Numbered from the stretch's first letter, positions 30,468 through 40,362 are shown. The stretch is DNA of 44,088 nt from an uncultured Blautia sp. (GCA_902476765.1 CABSEJ010000008.1:1-44088); one strand, 5' to 3'. Program-made: numbers and translations. Notes: a model not told the origin generated them from the letters alone.

Positions 30468-31496
30468 TTAGTCGTTTTTTTCTTCTGTGCTGGCAACAAG
30501 ACGGTCAAAATCGCTTTGATACAGACAATCTTGAATGACACGGTACTGCTCAAACTCACTTTCCGCAAAGGCTTTTGCGATTGCGGCTGTAACTTTACCC
30601 TTGTTTTGCAAGACTTCTGCATCATTGAATTGCAGGAACGCATCCAGTTTGGAAGCCCAATCTGCCATCGTCATGGGAATATGCCGCCGTGCCTGTCTTG
30701 TAGCGTAGTCCAGATACATTGTAACGATTTCGTTAAGCTCCTGCATTTCACCCTTGGATAAGTAATTCTTTGCAATCGACACATCTGCTTTTACGATTTT
30801 TCCATCAGGAGCGTTGCGCCATGAGGTTAACCCCATATGTTCTTTTGTGTGGTCTGCCCTTGCTACAATGACTTCCGCTGCGGTATTTCCGTGAACGGCA
30901 TAGTGCATCTTATTCTGTACTGTCGCAAAGAAATCTTTCGTGATTTGGCTATCAAAGGAATAATCGACGGCAGTAGCATAGATGTCTGTAATCTTTTGAT
31001 AGAAACGACGCTCACTGGCTCGAATCTCTTGTATCTCAGAAATTAAGTGCTCAAAATAATCCTCATCGAAGATTTGACCGTTAATCAATCGGCTTTTATC
31101 TAAAACATACCCTTGCTTCGCAAAAGTATCCAGCACTTTTGTTGCCCATTGTCTGAATTGTGTTGCCCTGCCGGAGTTGACACGGTAGCCAACGGCAATT
31201 ATGGCAGCTAGCGAATAAAACTTATATTGATAGGTTTTTCCGTTATCCGCAACTTGTGCAAAATTTGCACAAGTTGATTCCTCGGACAATTCGCCGCTTT
31301 CATAGATGTTTTTCAAATGTTTTGTGACAACGCTTCTGTCTACATCGAAAAGCTGTCCAATCGCTTTTTGTGTCAGCCATACATCGTGATTTTGAACACG
31401 AACTTCAATACCATCCTCATGGGCATCCTTTGTAAATACAAGAAAATCCACCGTGCTGTTTCGAATCTGCAACTTTGTATTCTTATTTTCAGCCAT
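30468..31496 (-). CDS. RhuM-family protein
   Basis: A 342-aa protein of the RhuM (virulence RhuM) family, common on pathogenicity islands, conjugative elements and near restriction or defence genes; its molecular role is not established. It starts MAENKNTKLQIRNSTVDFLV and contains VWLTQKAIGQLFDVDRSVVT, which looks like a helix-turn-helix, then KFYSLAAIIAVGYRVNSGRA. The length is normal for the family and there are no breaks. Its neighbours on the right are damaged mobile-element genes, so it probably arrived with them. Confidence 0.9.
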   Translation of the reverse strand: MAENKNTKLQIRNSTVDFLVFTKDAHEDGIEVRVQNHDVWLTQKAIGQLFDVDRSVVTKHLKNIYESGELSEESTCANFAQVADNGKTYQYKFYSLAAIIAVGYRVNSGRATQFRQWATKVLDTFAKQGYVLDKSRLINGQIFDEDYFEHLISEIQEIRASERRFYQKITDIYATAVDYSFDSQITKDFFATVQNKMHYAVHGNTAAEVIVARADHTKEHMGLTSWRNAPDGKIVKADVSIAKNYLSKGEMQELNEIVTMYLDYATRQARRHIPMTMADWASKLDAFLQFNDAEVLQNKGKVTAAIAKAFAESEFEQYRVIQDCLYQSDFDRLVASTEEKND

Positions 31497-31513
31497 TATG
31501 TATCACCATCCAA

Positions 31514-31969
31514 TCATTCCTTATCAGAACTATTTTTTCTCGCTCTGCTTTTGTAAACATTATGATTATTCTTGCACTGAGGGCTGCAAAATACAGCACT
31601 TGGTTTGCTTGCAGCAAAGGCTTTAGTGCAGTGCCTGCAAAGCTAAATCGGATTTTCGCTGTCGGTCAGCATAAAGCTGAACATCATCTGTATACCCAGC
31701 AGCAGGGAATGAAAGTCCCAAACGATGGTCGGCTTATCCAACAGGGCGATATGGTAAGTCGGCGCTATGCCGCCGAATGCCGCCATGCTCTGCTGCATCA
31801 TCTGCCTGGTTTCATCGTTCAGTGTATCATAATCCCCATAATAAAGGAAACTGTTGATATAGGTAAACGCCCAGTCAATGAACTGCTGTTTCATCCATTC
31901 ATATCGCTCCGCATATTCCCGCTGAAAGCTCATGTTGACCGCCATCGGTCTGTCATGGGGTGCGTTCAA
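31514..31969 (-). pseudogene. DUF6076-like zinc-finger protein, truncated and interrupted by a stop
   Basis: The frame reads NAPHDRPMAVNMSFQREYAE, then YINSFLYYGDYDTLNDETRQ and ends ENPI followed by TAG (31643-31645). In the same frame translation would continue LCRHCTKAFAASKPSAVFCS, then PQCKNNHNVYKSRARKN and stop at 31514-31516, giving the CxxC...CxxxC zinc finger expected at the end of DUF6076-type proteins. The N-terminus also appears lost: no good start or ribosome binding site exists near 31969. Such proteins usually ride on integrative elements. Confidence 0.75.
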
Positions 31970-32034
31970 AAAGGTTCTTCATATACAAACCCCTACCTCA
32001 TGTATTGTAACCTAAATAACTTCAATTTATATTA

Positions 32035-32433
32035 TCAATTATACGATTTCTTTTCTTTAGAATCAATCTTCGTCATATTTTCTTCTAAAAAATCTTTCTC
32101 CAATGAGGTCATTGGCTGTTGCTTTTCTGCCTTATCCAAAAGTGCAGGAAGCAGCTTTTTTCGTATCTTTTTGAGCATCGTGCCACGCACCTTGCGGATG
32201 TTCCAGTCGCTTTGATTCCGTATTTTAGCAATCCTTATTGAGCTAAACCGCCAGACAGCGCAAAGAAAGAGCAGCTCCTTGTGTTCCTCATTCAATTCCC
32301 AGAGTATTTTGGATAGGTATTCTTCCGTTACAAGTTCATGGATGTCGTAAGGACAGTAGAAAATGGCGTCAATGAAATCTCCCTTTCGGAGACACGCTGA
32401 ACTTCCAGATTTTCCATAATGCGCTGCTATCAA
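32035..32433 (-). pseudogene. Sigma-like helix-turn-helix protein, probable frameshift
   Basis: The main frame encodes YCPYDIHELVTEEYLSKILW, ELNEEHKELLFLCAVWRFSS and IRIAKIRNQSDWNIRKVRGT, a sigma-70 region-4-like helix-turn-helix. This type is found on Firmicute conjugative elements. The start of this frame (TTG at 32433, no ribosome binding site) is not convincing. A different frame starting ATG 32417 reads MENLEVQRVSEREISLTPF, a more natural N-terminus, which would join the main frame by a one-base indel near 32365. This suggests a decayed gene, though I cannot exclude an intact unusual start. Confidence 0.5.
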
Positions 32434-32467
32434 CCGTTAACTGGAGCAAAAGAAGTCCACCTAGAAC

Positions 32468-32516
32468 ATACCCTCAGTGTACACAGGCCAAGCTGCTCTT
32501 TGTACACTGAGGGTAT
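32468..32516 (-). terminator. Terminator of the sulfatase/GH5 operon
   Basis: Perfect 16-bp inverted repeat ATACCCTCAGTGTACA (32468-32483) and TGTACACTGAGGGTAT (32501-32516), directly after the GH5 stop codon. The minus-strand tail is only weakly U-rich (GUUCU). Confidence 0.75.
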
Positions 32517-32517
32517 A

Positions 32518-33861
32518 TTATGAATATTTATCCATTGTGAATTTGGCCAGAAGCTCCTCATACTCCTTATAATATCCGCAGTTTTCCATCCGAAAAGAGG
32601 CTGGCATCTGGCTTATTTTTTTCCAGCCCCAGCGCAGCAGCTGGGGTTTTAGAATTTGTTCCTTTTGAAGCGTAAACAATAAGGCTCGCTGCCGAAACTG
32701 CAACTCATATTTTAATTTCTCTGAAACTTCTCCCGGAAAATACCGGCACATTTGTTCTACCAGGGCTTTCCCCATTTCCATTTCTTTATAATGGGTCCAT
32801 TGCCTATGAATTTCCCGTGCAAACTCCATCCAGGCAGATTCTTTCTTAGGATAAACAATTCCCATAAAGCAAGCATCTTTATAGCTCCACAAAGTCCAGG
32901 ATACCTGATATTTTTCAAACAGCTCTAATGTATCCTCTATCATTTCCATAACATGCCAGAGCTGGTGTCCCGCAATATCATATCCTGCTTCTCCGCACAG
33001 GAGAGGCCTTCTGAATTTCTGCATGTTTGAAAGCATTTTATAAAATCTGTCTTCAAAAATATCTCTTCTCTTCTGTCTAGGGTAGTCTATATCACATAAA
33101 TCTGCTTCCCAAACTGTTGGATAAAAGTGAAAGGTAATTGCAGTCTGCTCATCTTTCAATTCTTGTATGGCAGAAAAATCCATAGCAAAGAAATCACCTT
33201 CCAGTAAAATAATATGGTTTACATCCACCTGCCGTATAGCCTGTGTTACATTTTCATAAAAAGTTTGGAGCATCCCCCCTTTAGGTGGTATCAAATAAGG
33301 CTCGTTTAAAATATCATATCCCAGTAAATACGGCTGGTTTGCGTATCTTTTTGCTATGGCCTTCCACATCTCTACAATTTGCTCTTGAAAAATCCCATAC
33401 TGCCAAAATTGAGGCGTTCCTGTTTGATTATCAGAATGCCAGTCAGGATTCTGTCCTCCCGGAGCAGCATGCAGGTCTGGCATCAAAAAAATTTCAAATT
33501 CAGTACAAAGCTTTAACAGCCTGTCAAAATGGCGAAATCCTTCCTCTTTAAAGACAGCCGGATTTTCATCATCCAGGAACCAATGATAGTTAAATGGTAC
33601 TCTTAATAAATTGATGCCCAATTTTTTCAGGAACTTAAAATCCTCCTCCCCCACAAAGGAGGTAACAAAATCTTCAAAAAAGCTTTCACTTTTCTCCTGT
33701 CCAAAACATTCTGTAAAAGCCTCCTTTATTTGCTTTTCCGGCGTAGGGATACCCAGCATAAAATGCTCCATATTCAGCCAGGACCCAATTCCCAAACCTC
33801 TAAACAACAACGGCTTACCTTTATAAAAAAATTTATCTCCCTTGACTCTTACAAATTCCAT
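32518..33861 (-). CDS. GH5-family glycoside hydrolase, cytoplasmic
   Basis: A 447-aa cellulase-superfamily enzyme without a signal peptide. It starts MEFVRVKGDKFFYKGKPLLF; LGINLLRVPFNYHWFLDDEN is a typical GH5 strand, the acid/base E187 lies in GYDILNEPYL and the nucleophile E291 in LLCGEAGYD. An extra C-terminal region of about 90 residues is helical and unknown. It is last in an operon with two sulfatases and an ABC importer, so it probably cuts imported, formerly sulfated oligosaccharides. Linkage specificity cannot be read from sequence. GGGGGAA precedes the ATG. Confidence 0.88.
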   Translation of the reverse strand: MEFVRVKGDKFFYKGKPLLFRGLGIGSWLNMEHFMLGIPTPEKQIKEAFTECFGQEKSESFFEDFVTSFVGEEDFKFLKKLGINLLRVPFNYHWFLDDENPAVFKEEGFRHFDRLLKLCTEFEIFLMPDLHAAPGGQNPDWHSDNQTGTPQFWQYGIFQEQIVEMWKAIAKRYANQPYLLGYDILNEPYLIPPKGGMLQTFYENVTQAIRQVDVNHIILLEGDFFAMDFSAIQELKDEQTAITFHFYPTVWEADLCDIDYPRQKRRDIFEDRFYKMLSNMQKFRRPLLCGEAGYDIAGHQLWHVMEMIEDTLELFEKYQVSWTLWSYKDACFMGIVYPKKESAWMEFAREIHRQWTHYKEMEMGKALVEQMCRYFPGEVSEKLKYELQFRQRALLFTLQKEQILKPQLLRWGWKKISQMPASFRMENCGYYKEYEELLAKFTMDKYS

Positions 33862-33882
33862 TGCTTTTCCCCCTTACCCTTA

Positions 33883-35511
33883 CTATGAAAGATTAAATTC
33901 TAATCGGAATATAGTGTCCAAAAAACCTTCTGCAAAATCGTCACCCAATTCTTTTTTATATTTTTTTCCTATTTGAGCTGCCGTTAAGGAATTATCCTTA
34001 CTGCAATAAATTGTCTCTAAAAATCCTTTTGGCAGGATTTTCATTACTGCTTCTCTTGTATGCGGATGCTGCAGAAGGTCTTCGAATTTTCCATTCATTC
34101 CATACATCACCGTATTATTTTTATATGCAGGTAATATGCAAGGCGGCTTCTCTCCTGCCTCTTCCATTCTTTCCCTCAATCTTTCTCCAAGCTGCTTTCG
34201 TACCCTTTCATACTCCTTATCCAATACAAGATTATTCAGCTCCCAGGGGTCTTTTTCTAAGTCATATAGGTATTCCTCTCTGTATGTATCTGAATCAGCA
34301 TCCAGCCAACCATTTTTGTCATAGGCTCTCACGGAATACTTGTATTTTTCAGTTCGTATGCATCTTCCCACCTGACTTTCACTTATCTGCAGAAAAATTT
34401 CCTGCTGCCATTTTTTCTCTGTCTTTCCTATTCCGGCTTCCCAAATTTCCTGCACCGGCCTTCCCTGCATACAGGCAGGAACAGGAATCCCTGCCATTCT
34501 TAATATTGTCGGAGGCAGGTCTATAAGACTTACAAGGGCTGTTTCCGTTTTTCCTGTATTAAATCCGCTTTCAGTATTTTTACCTCCCCATATCACAAGA
34601 GGGATATGAATACTGGAATCATGGCAGGAACGTTTATATTCCACTGTCCTGGTTTTAAAGTGGGAACCATGGTCACTGGTATAAATTAAAATGCAGTCTT
34701 CTTTGATTCCCATTTCTTCTATGCAATCCATAATCCGCCCTAAATTTTTATCCAGCCTTTTGCAGCAGCCCAAATAATCCGGATATTGTTCCTTCCAGTC
34801 ACTTCCCCAATTCCCCGGCGCATGGAGCAAATCCTGAGGCGGGGTAAATTGGGCAAACTCCTCTTTGGAACCTTCTGGTCCCTGGAAGCAATTGTGGTCA
34901 TTTTGATGATGAGGTTCTATATGAGATAAAAATAAAAAATGAGGTTCATCTTTTTTCCACGTTTTTATGTAAGACAATGCATAGTCTGTCACTGCGTCTG
35001 CCCGGTATCCTGTGAATTCTACTTTTTCTCCTTTTTCATCAAACAGATAACCTCCATATCCATGAGAAGTAGCCTCCAGCACGTCAGAAGCAATCCAAAA
35101 ATCCCTGTAGCCTCCTCTTCTCTCTTCTGGAACGCCTCTGGTAATATATTGTACCTCAGATTCTATATCCATATGGGAAGCATCTCCTGTAGACGCAAGA
35201 TGCCATTTACCCACATAGCCCGCTTTATAGCCCGCTTCACTCAAATAGTGGGCAAGAGTTTTTTCATGTTTTCCCAAAGCTATATTATTTCTGTAACAAC
35301 CAAGATTTACCGCATACCGGCCAGTCTGCAGACAGGCCCTGGCAGGACCGCATACCGGCTGACAGGTAAAAGCGTTTGCAAATTTCGTACCTTCCCTGGC
35401 AAGCCTGTCCAGGTTAGGCGTTACCTCAGCCGGCTGTCCGTAGCATCCCGCAGTATCCCATCTCTGTTGGTCTGAAAAAAAGAAAATAATATTAGGCTTT
35501 TTTCCTCTCAT
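33883..35511 (-). CDS. Type I sulfatase, cytoplasmic (second in operon)
   Basis: A 542-aa S1-type sulfatase. MRGKKPNIIFFFSDQQRWDT gives the metal-binding aspartate region, and the maturation motif CGPARACLQTGR has C54 as the residue converted to formylglycine. YVGKWHLAS and LIYTSDHGSHF are further active-site blocks. There is no signal peptide, so it acts inside the cell. The cysteine-type motif needs an anaerobic sulfatase-maturating radical-SAM enzyme, not found in this window. Its ATG overlaps the stop of the upstream sulfatase (ATGA), with AGGAGGAA in front, indicating tight coupling. Confidence 0.93.
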   Translation of the reverse strand: MRGKKPNIIFFFSDQQRWDTAGCYGQPAEVTPNLDRLAREGTKFANAFTCQPVCGPARACLQTGRYAVNLGCYRNNIALGKHEKTLAHYLSEAGYKAGYVGKWHLASTGDASHMDIESEVQYITRGVPEERRGGYRDFWIASDVLEATSHGYGGYLFDEKGEKVEFTGYRADAVTDYALSYIKTWKKDEPHFLFLSHIEPHHQNDHNCFQGPEGSKEEFAQFTPPQDLLHAPGNWGSDWKEQYPDYLGCCKRLDKNLGRIMDCIEEMGIKEDCILIYTSDHGSHFKTRTVEYKRSCHDSSIHIPLVIWGGKNTESGFNTGKTETALVSLIDLPPTILRMAGIPVPACMQGRPVQEIWEAGIGKTEKKWQQEIFLQISESQVGRCIRTEKYKYSVRAYDKNGWLDADSDTYREEYLYDLEKDPWELNNLVLDKEYERVRKQLGERLRERMEEAGEKPPCILPAYKNNTVMYGMNGKFEDLLQHPHTREAVMKILPKGFLETIYCSKDNSLTAAQIGKKYKKELGDDFAEGFLDTIFRLEFNLS

Positions 35512-36989
35512 ACCATTCCTCCTGTCAGTCCCAATCTTTCATATTGCTCCCCAGGTGCCTGGGCCTCTTTCATCCCTGCCATTAACTTTTTACACATTTT
35601 TTGTTCCAATTCTTTATTTTTCAAAGGCTTATTCTGCTCATAATCTTCCTGCAAATCAAATAACTTAGATTCCATAACATCCTTTAAATCTCCCCACCAG
35701 TCTTTTTCCTCTTTCGCAGGAATTTTATAGACGGGATAGTCCGTATAGGGCAGGAATCTTCCCATCTCTATTTCTCCGGCATAATCCTCGCCGAAATACC
35801 TTCCCAATGTAGAGGGAATTCCACAATACTGATGGCAGGGCTTATTATCTTTATTCTTTGGCGCCCTGAAATAAGTAAAACGTCCGTCATATACATTAAC
35901 CGCTCTTCCAAACCAACCATAAATAACCTGCTCTCTGGAAGGTGCCCGGTTCCTTATATAAGAAAACAAACTTTTCCCTCTTACTCTGTGGGACACGGAA
36001 ATTCGGTGGTGTTCTAATATTGTTGGCATCAAATCCACATTTTGGGTAAGCTGCGCTCTATGCTGCCCTTTATATTTCCCGTCTGGCATTTTTACTAACA
36101 AGGGCAGATGACTTAACTCATTGTAAGCATGCATAAAATTCTTGGCAATATAGCCATGTTCTCCCAGCATAAGGCCATGGTCTGTAGTCAGCAAAATCAG
36201 CGTATCCTCATATAGATTATTTTCTTTTAATGCTTCTATAAATTTCCCCAGCCATTTATCTGCCATGGTAAGAGCAGCCAGATAAGAATTTTTCAGATGC
36301 TCCACCGCCTCCTGAGGCTCTGTTAAAGGATTATAGCCGGGCCAGTTAAATTCCGGCCCCTGATAAGTATCTCCATATAAATCCAGATACTCCCTGGGAG
36401 CTTCGAAAGGCTCATGAGGGTCAAAGGCTTCAACCATAAGGAAAAAATCCTGACACCCTTTATTGTCCGCCGCCCATTGGCAGGCAGAACGAAAGGTCCT
36501 GGGTGTAGGGTAATCTTCCTCTGCAATGGAATAAGCAGTATAGTTTAACAGATGTTGGGCAGACTTTCTGCCATATGAAGTCTGGTCTATCGCTGGTCTA
36601 TTTACTTTTGAAATCCAGGGGTCTTGCTCCTGTCCTCTCTGGAAATCCCAGGTATCAAAAAGCTGACAATAGTTTTCCCCGCCTGTCTCAAAATAGTGGG
36701 CATGGTCTGTAATAATATGGGTAAAAACTCCGTTCTTTCTCAGCTCCCCTGGCAATGTAATGTCAAAAGGCTCTATACCTCCCCAATTCCGCTCCAAAAA
36801 ATTCATTCTGCCTGTCATAATATCTCTCCTGGCAGGCATACAGGGAGCAGACCCTATAAAATGATTGTCAAATCTTACACAGTCCTCAGAAAATCTGTCT
36901 ATATTAGGAGTGATTCCCTTAGCATGAGAATGATAAGTTTTTAGAAATCTCCTGTTGACAGAATCCATCAATATCAAAATAGTTCTCAT
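35508..36989 (-). CDS. Type I sulfatase, cytoplasmic (first in operon)
   Basis: A 493-aa S1-type sulfatase beginning MRTILILMDSVNRRFLKTYH. The formylglycine motif is CMPARRDIMTGR (C50), and LILLTTDHGLMLGEHGYIAK is the second metal-binding block. I chose the ATG at 36989 because GGGAGA precedes it; an in-frame ATG at 37022 overlapping the permease stop (TGATG) is possible and would add 11 residues. No signal peptide. It differs strongly from the second sulfatase, so the two probably remove sulfate from different positions. Confidence 0.92.
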   Translation of the reverse strand: MRTILILMDSVNRRFLKTYHSHAKGITPNIDRFSEDCVRFDNHFIGSAPCMPARRDIMTGRMNFLERNWGGIEPFDITLPGELRKNGVFTHIITDHAHYFETGGENYCQLFDTWDFQRGQEQDPWISKVNRPAIDQTSYGRKSAQHLLNYTAYSIAEEDYPTPRTFRSACQWAADNKGCQDFFLMVEAFDPHEPFEAPREYLDLYGDTYQGPEFNWPGYNPLTEPQEAVEHLKNSYLAALTMADKWLGKFIEALKENNLYEDTLILLTTDHGLMLGEHGYIAKNFMHAYNELSHLPLLVKMPDGKYKGQHRAQLTQNVDLMPTILEHHRISVSHRVRGKSLFSYIRNRAPSREQVIYGWFGRAVNVYDGRFTYFRAPKNKDNKPCHQYCGIPSTLGRYFGEDYAGEIEMGRFLPYTDYPVYKIPAKEEKDWWGDLKDVMESKLFDLQEDYEQNKPLKNKELEQKMCKKLMAGMKEAQAPGEQYERLGLTGGMV

Positions 36990-37021
36990 AAGCTGTCTCC
37001 CATTTCTCTCTTTTCCAATCA

Positions 37022-37855
37022 TCAGCCTTTAAGACCGGAAAATGCAATTCCCTCCACTAAATATCTCTGTCCCACAATAAATATCAGCAGCATAGGAATC
37101 AAAGCGCATACGGTTCCCGCCATAATCAGTCCATACTCTGAGCCATATTGGGTGCGAAAGGCTGCCAGCCCTAATTGTATTGTCCTTAAATTGTCTGAAG
37201 TAAGGTAAATCATAGGCGCCATATAATCATTCCACATAAAATTAAACGTAAACACGGTCAAAGTAGCGATTCCCGGCTTTGACATGGGAAGAATAATTTT
37301 AGAGTAAATTTTAAGCTCTCCACAGCCGTCCATCCGGGCTGCCTCAGAAAGTTCCCCGGGAATTCCAAGCATAAACTGACGGAGAAGAAATACACCGAAT
37401 GCGCTAAACAAATTAATCAATATCAATGACCAGTGGGAATCATTAAGCCCCAGATTTTTCACCACCAAAAACTGAGGGATCATAATAGCATGCCAAGGCA
37501 CCATCATAGTGGCCAGATAACATAAAAAAATCTTATCTCTTCCCGGATAATGCATTTTGCTGAATGAATAAGCTGCCAGAGAGCATGTGAAAAGCTGTCC
37601 CAATGTAACAATCACTGCTAATTTTAAGGTATTTAAATAATAGGTGATAAACGGAATCCTTTCACAAACCTCCTGATAATTAGACCACCGGAACACTTGT
37701 GGAATCCAACTTACCGGATAGGAAAAAATTTCATTATTATTCTTAAAAGATGCAGAGAGACTCCACACAAAAGGTATAATCATGGTAATTCCCAATGCCA
37801 ACAGCACTACAAAGAGAAGGCCATGAGAAATTCTTATTTTCGTATTCTTACTCAT
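37022..37855 (-). CDS. Sugar ABC transporter permease (MalG-type)
   Basis: A 277-aa CUT1-type permease with six membrane helices and the EAA loop EAARMDGCGELKIYSKIILP. I chose the ATG at 37855 because AAGGAG lies about 8 nt upstream; a GTG three codons earlier overlaps that site. Encoded 12 bases after its partner permease. It belongs to the sulfatase/GH5 operon, so the cargo is probably a sulfated oligosaccharide. Confidence 0.92.
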   Translation of the reverse strand: MSKNTKIRISHGLLFVVLLALGITMIIPFVWSLSASFKNNNEIFSYPVSWIPQVFRWSNYQEVCERIPFITYYLNTLKLAVIVTLGQLFTCSLAAYSFSKMHYPGRDKIFLCYLATMMVPWHAIMIPQFLVVKNLGLNDSHWSLILINLFSAFGVFLLRQFMLGIPGELSEAARMDGCGELKIYSKIILPMSKPGIATLTVFTFNFMWNDYMAPMIYLTSDNLRTIQLGLAAFRTQYGSEYGLIMAGTVCALIPMLLIFIVGQRYLVEGIAFSGLKG

Positions 37856-37867
37856 ATCCCACACTCC

Positions 37868-38749
37868 TTAGTAATTGACCCATTTTTTCTGCCCTCTGAA
37901 TTGAATCAAAGTAACAATAAGCACGATTAAAAACAGGAAGTAAGCCATTGCAGATGCATATCCAAACTGTAATTTCTGGAATCCCTCCTGATAAATCCGA
38001 AACACCAACACATTGGTAGAGCGCCCCGGTCCGCCCTGTGTCATAATATTTACCAGGTCAAATACCTGGAAGGACTGAATAATACATAATACCATTACCA
38101 TAAACATAGTGGGGGAGAGCATGGGTAGGGTAATCTTAAAAAATTTTTTAACCGCCCCGGCCCCGTCAATAGATGCAGCCTCATAAAGCTGTTTCGGTAT
38201 AGACTGAAGGCCCGCCAACAGAATTACCATATAATATCCCGCCTTTTTCCATATGTCCACCAGCATAATGGACCAAAGGGCAGAATCAGAAGCTGAGATC
38301 CACTGCGGCGGATTCTCTATTCCCAAAGACCTTAAAAAATTATTGATTGGTCCCATAGTGGGATTAAAAAGCATAGCCCATACAATCCCCACAGCTACCA
38401 TAGAACTGATATTGGGCAAGAAAAACATGGTTTTAAAAAGTCCGCTGCACCGTATGCCTGTATTGACTGCCACCGCCAGAAGGAGCGCAAACACAACAAT
38501 CCCCGGCACTGTGACTGCGGTATACAAAAGGTTATTTCCTAAAGACACCAGAAAATATTCGTCCTGAAACATATCTATATAATTTTTAAGTCCAATAAAG
38601 TTAAACTGGCTAAATCCGTTATAGTCAGTAAAGGAAATTACCAGACCCATAATAATGGGTATGGCCATAAATATAAAAAATCCAATAAAGTTTGGCAAAA
38701 GGAATAAATAGCCTTTTAAATAGTTTTTCATCGTATTCTTTTTTATCAT
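37868..38749 (-). CDS. Sugar ABC transporter permease (MalF-type)
   Basis: A 293-aa CUT1-type permease starting MIKKNTMKNYLKGYLFLLPN, with six membrane helices, the EAA loop EAASIDGAGAVKKFFKITLP and the typical TQGGPGRSTNVLVFRIYQEG region. AAGGTGAGG precedes the ATG. A strong hairpin (38849-38890) lies between it and the binding-protein gene. No ATPase gene is present in the operon. Confidence 0.92.
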   Translation of the reverse strand: MIKKNTMKNYLKGYLFLLPNFIGFFIFMAIPIIMGLVISFTDYNGFSQFNFIGLKNYIDMFQDEYFLVSLGNNLLYTAVTVPGIVVFALLLAVAVNTGIRCSGLFKTMFFLPNISSMVAVGIVWAMLFNPTMGPINNFLRSLGIENPPQWISASDSALWSIMLVDIWKKAGYYMVILLAGLQSIPKQLYEAASIDGAGAVKKFFKITLPMLSPTMFMVMVLCIIQSFQVFDLVNIMTQGGPGRSTNVLVFRIYQEGFQKLQFGYASAMAYFLFLIVLIVTLIQFRGQKKWVNY

Positions 38750-38840
38750 ATATCCTCACCTTATGCTGAATCCTTTCCGGATAAGGGTACTCCAGGCCAG
38801 TGGGTACACTTGTCCAAAGAAGGTACCCTCTCTTTTTTAA

Positions 38841-38890
38841 AGAAGAAAGAGCTGTCGCATATCCTTAATTTCTGTTCCCTGCGACAGCTC
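38841..38890 (-). terminator. Attenuating terminator after the binding-protein gene
   Basis: GAGCTGTCGCA (38849-38859) and TGCGACAGCTC (38880-38890) form a perfect 11-bp stem, followed on the minus strand by UUUCUUCU. Placed between binding-protein and permease genes, it should let most transcripts end after the binding protein. Confidence 0.8.
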
Positions 38891-38916
38891 CCCCCCTGGC
38901 TTTATGAAAAGGTGGC

Positions 38917-40185
38917 CTACTCACTCATAATGTCTTCCCGCTGCTTTTCAAAATTAGCCATTGTCTCATCGATTCCTTTTTCACCATATAGATACAGTTC
39001 CGTATTCTCCGTAAACGCAGTGATTAAATCGCTGTATTTATCGTAGGCTGGAGCCTCCGGCATTTTCTTAGCGCTAAATACTACCTTCGTTGCATTCTCA
39101 TTTCCCACAGCCTCATTAAATGCCTCTTCACCGGATTCGCTGGAATAGGCAGGAAGAATTCCGAACTCAGGCATTACACCTGCTCCGCCATCGCCGCAAA
39201 GATATTGCAGAAAATCATAGGCTTCTTCCTGATGTTTAGAATCTTTAGGAATTCCTGCAAACTGAATAGCTCCCCAGGTAGTACCCGGCTCTGTGCCTAC
39301 CGGCACCGGAAGCGGCGCAACATCCCAGTTCACGTCTGTTTTTCCGTCTTTAATATCTGTCAGCAGCATATTAAACAGCCATTCTCCCTGAGGAAGCATA
39401 GCAACTCGCCCATTCTCAAAATCTGTCAGATACTGGCTGTCATTAGCTTTTACCTCTGCCAACGGTACATGGGACTGGTCTTCTACAATAAATTTATGCA
39501 GATACTCTATTCCCGTCTGCACGTTTGTCAAGTCATCGTCATTGAGATAAGTTCCCGCCTGTGTTCCAATAGCCTGGTAAATATTCCAGTCTACCCAACA
39601 TCCGCCGTATTGAGTGCCATCGCCGGAAGTAAGCTGTTTTGCCATTTCTCCGTATTCTTCCCAGGTAAGCTGTTCCGGCATAGTAAGCCCTGCCTCCTCC
39701 AGTAAATCCTTGTTATAGAATAATATCCAACAGGAGGTCCGCATAGGAAGGGCAGATACTTTTCCGTCAGGATAACAGGAATCCCAGATGGAACCATACT
39801 TACTTACATCTAAATCACTGTCCTTAACCATATCTGTAATGTCAGAAAGGGCACCTGCCGTCTGAAACTGGGTTACCAAATTTAAGGAGCGAAGATTCAC
39901 AATATCAGCGTCACTTCCTCCGGAAAGCATAACCTTTAACTTGTCATCGTAAGTTTCATTGGGAAGACTAATCAGCTCTACGTTCACTTTATCCTGGCTG
40001 TTATTATAGTTATCTACAATTTCCCTGGTGTAATTTTCACCGTCGCTCCAGATATAATATTTCAGGTTCACTTTACCGTCAGATGTCTCCTGACTGCCTT
40101 TTTCACTTTCTCCATCACATCCTGCTAATGCAGACATACTTAATACTGCGCTTAAACACATTACTCCTGCTTTTCTCCATTTCAT
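38917..40185 (-). CDS. Sugar-binding lipoprotein of the second ABC importer
   Basis: A 422-aa extracellular solute-binding protein (family 1) lipoprotein: MKWRKAGVMCLSAVLSMSAL then AGC, with lipobox cysteine C23. The mature domain starts with NLKYYIWSDGENYTREIVDN. I chose the ATG at 40185 because AAGGAGG lies about 9 nt upstream; the ATG at 40194 directly abuts that site. It is first in the operon with permeases, sulfatases and GH5, and is divergent from the two-component system that probably controls it. Confidence 0.9.
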   Translation of the reverse strand: MKWRKAGVMCLSAVLSMSALAGCDGESEKGSQETSDGKVNLKYYIWSDGENYTREIVDNYNNSQDKVNVELISLPNETYDDKLKVMLSGGSDADIVNLRSLNLVTQFQTAGALSDITDMVKDSDLDVSKYGSIWDSCYPDGKVSALPMRTSCWILFYNKDLLEEAGLTMPEQLTWEEYGEMAKQLTSGDGTQYGGCWVDWNIYQAIGTQAGTYLNDDDLTNVQTGIEYLHKFIVEDQSHVPLAEVKANDSQYLTDFENGRVAMLPQGEWLFNMLLTDIKDGKTDVNWDVAPLPVPVGTEPGTTWGAIQFAGIPKDSKHQEEAYDFLQYLCGDGGAGVMPEFGILPAYSSESGEEAFNEAVGNENATKVVFSAKKMPEAPAYDKYSDLITAFTENTELYLYGEKGIDETMANFEKQREDIMSE

Positions 40186-40362
40186 ACCTGTCATCCTCCT
40201 TACTTGATTAGGTCTCTGCTTTATTATCTGCCTTGACCTGTCTGATTTCTTTTGCTATATTGACAATATCATAGAATTTCTAAAACGAGCAGGTTGAAAT
40301 TTTATCCACCTTTTTCTCACTGCATGTTTATGCTAAAATTCATACATAGAAGGGGGGATTTT

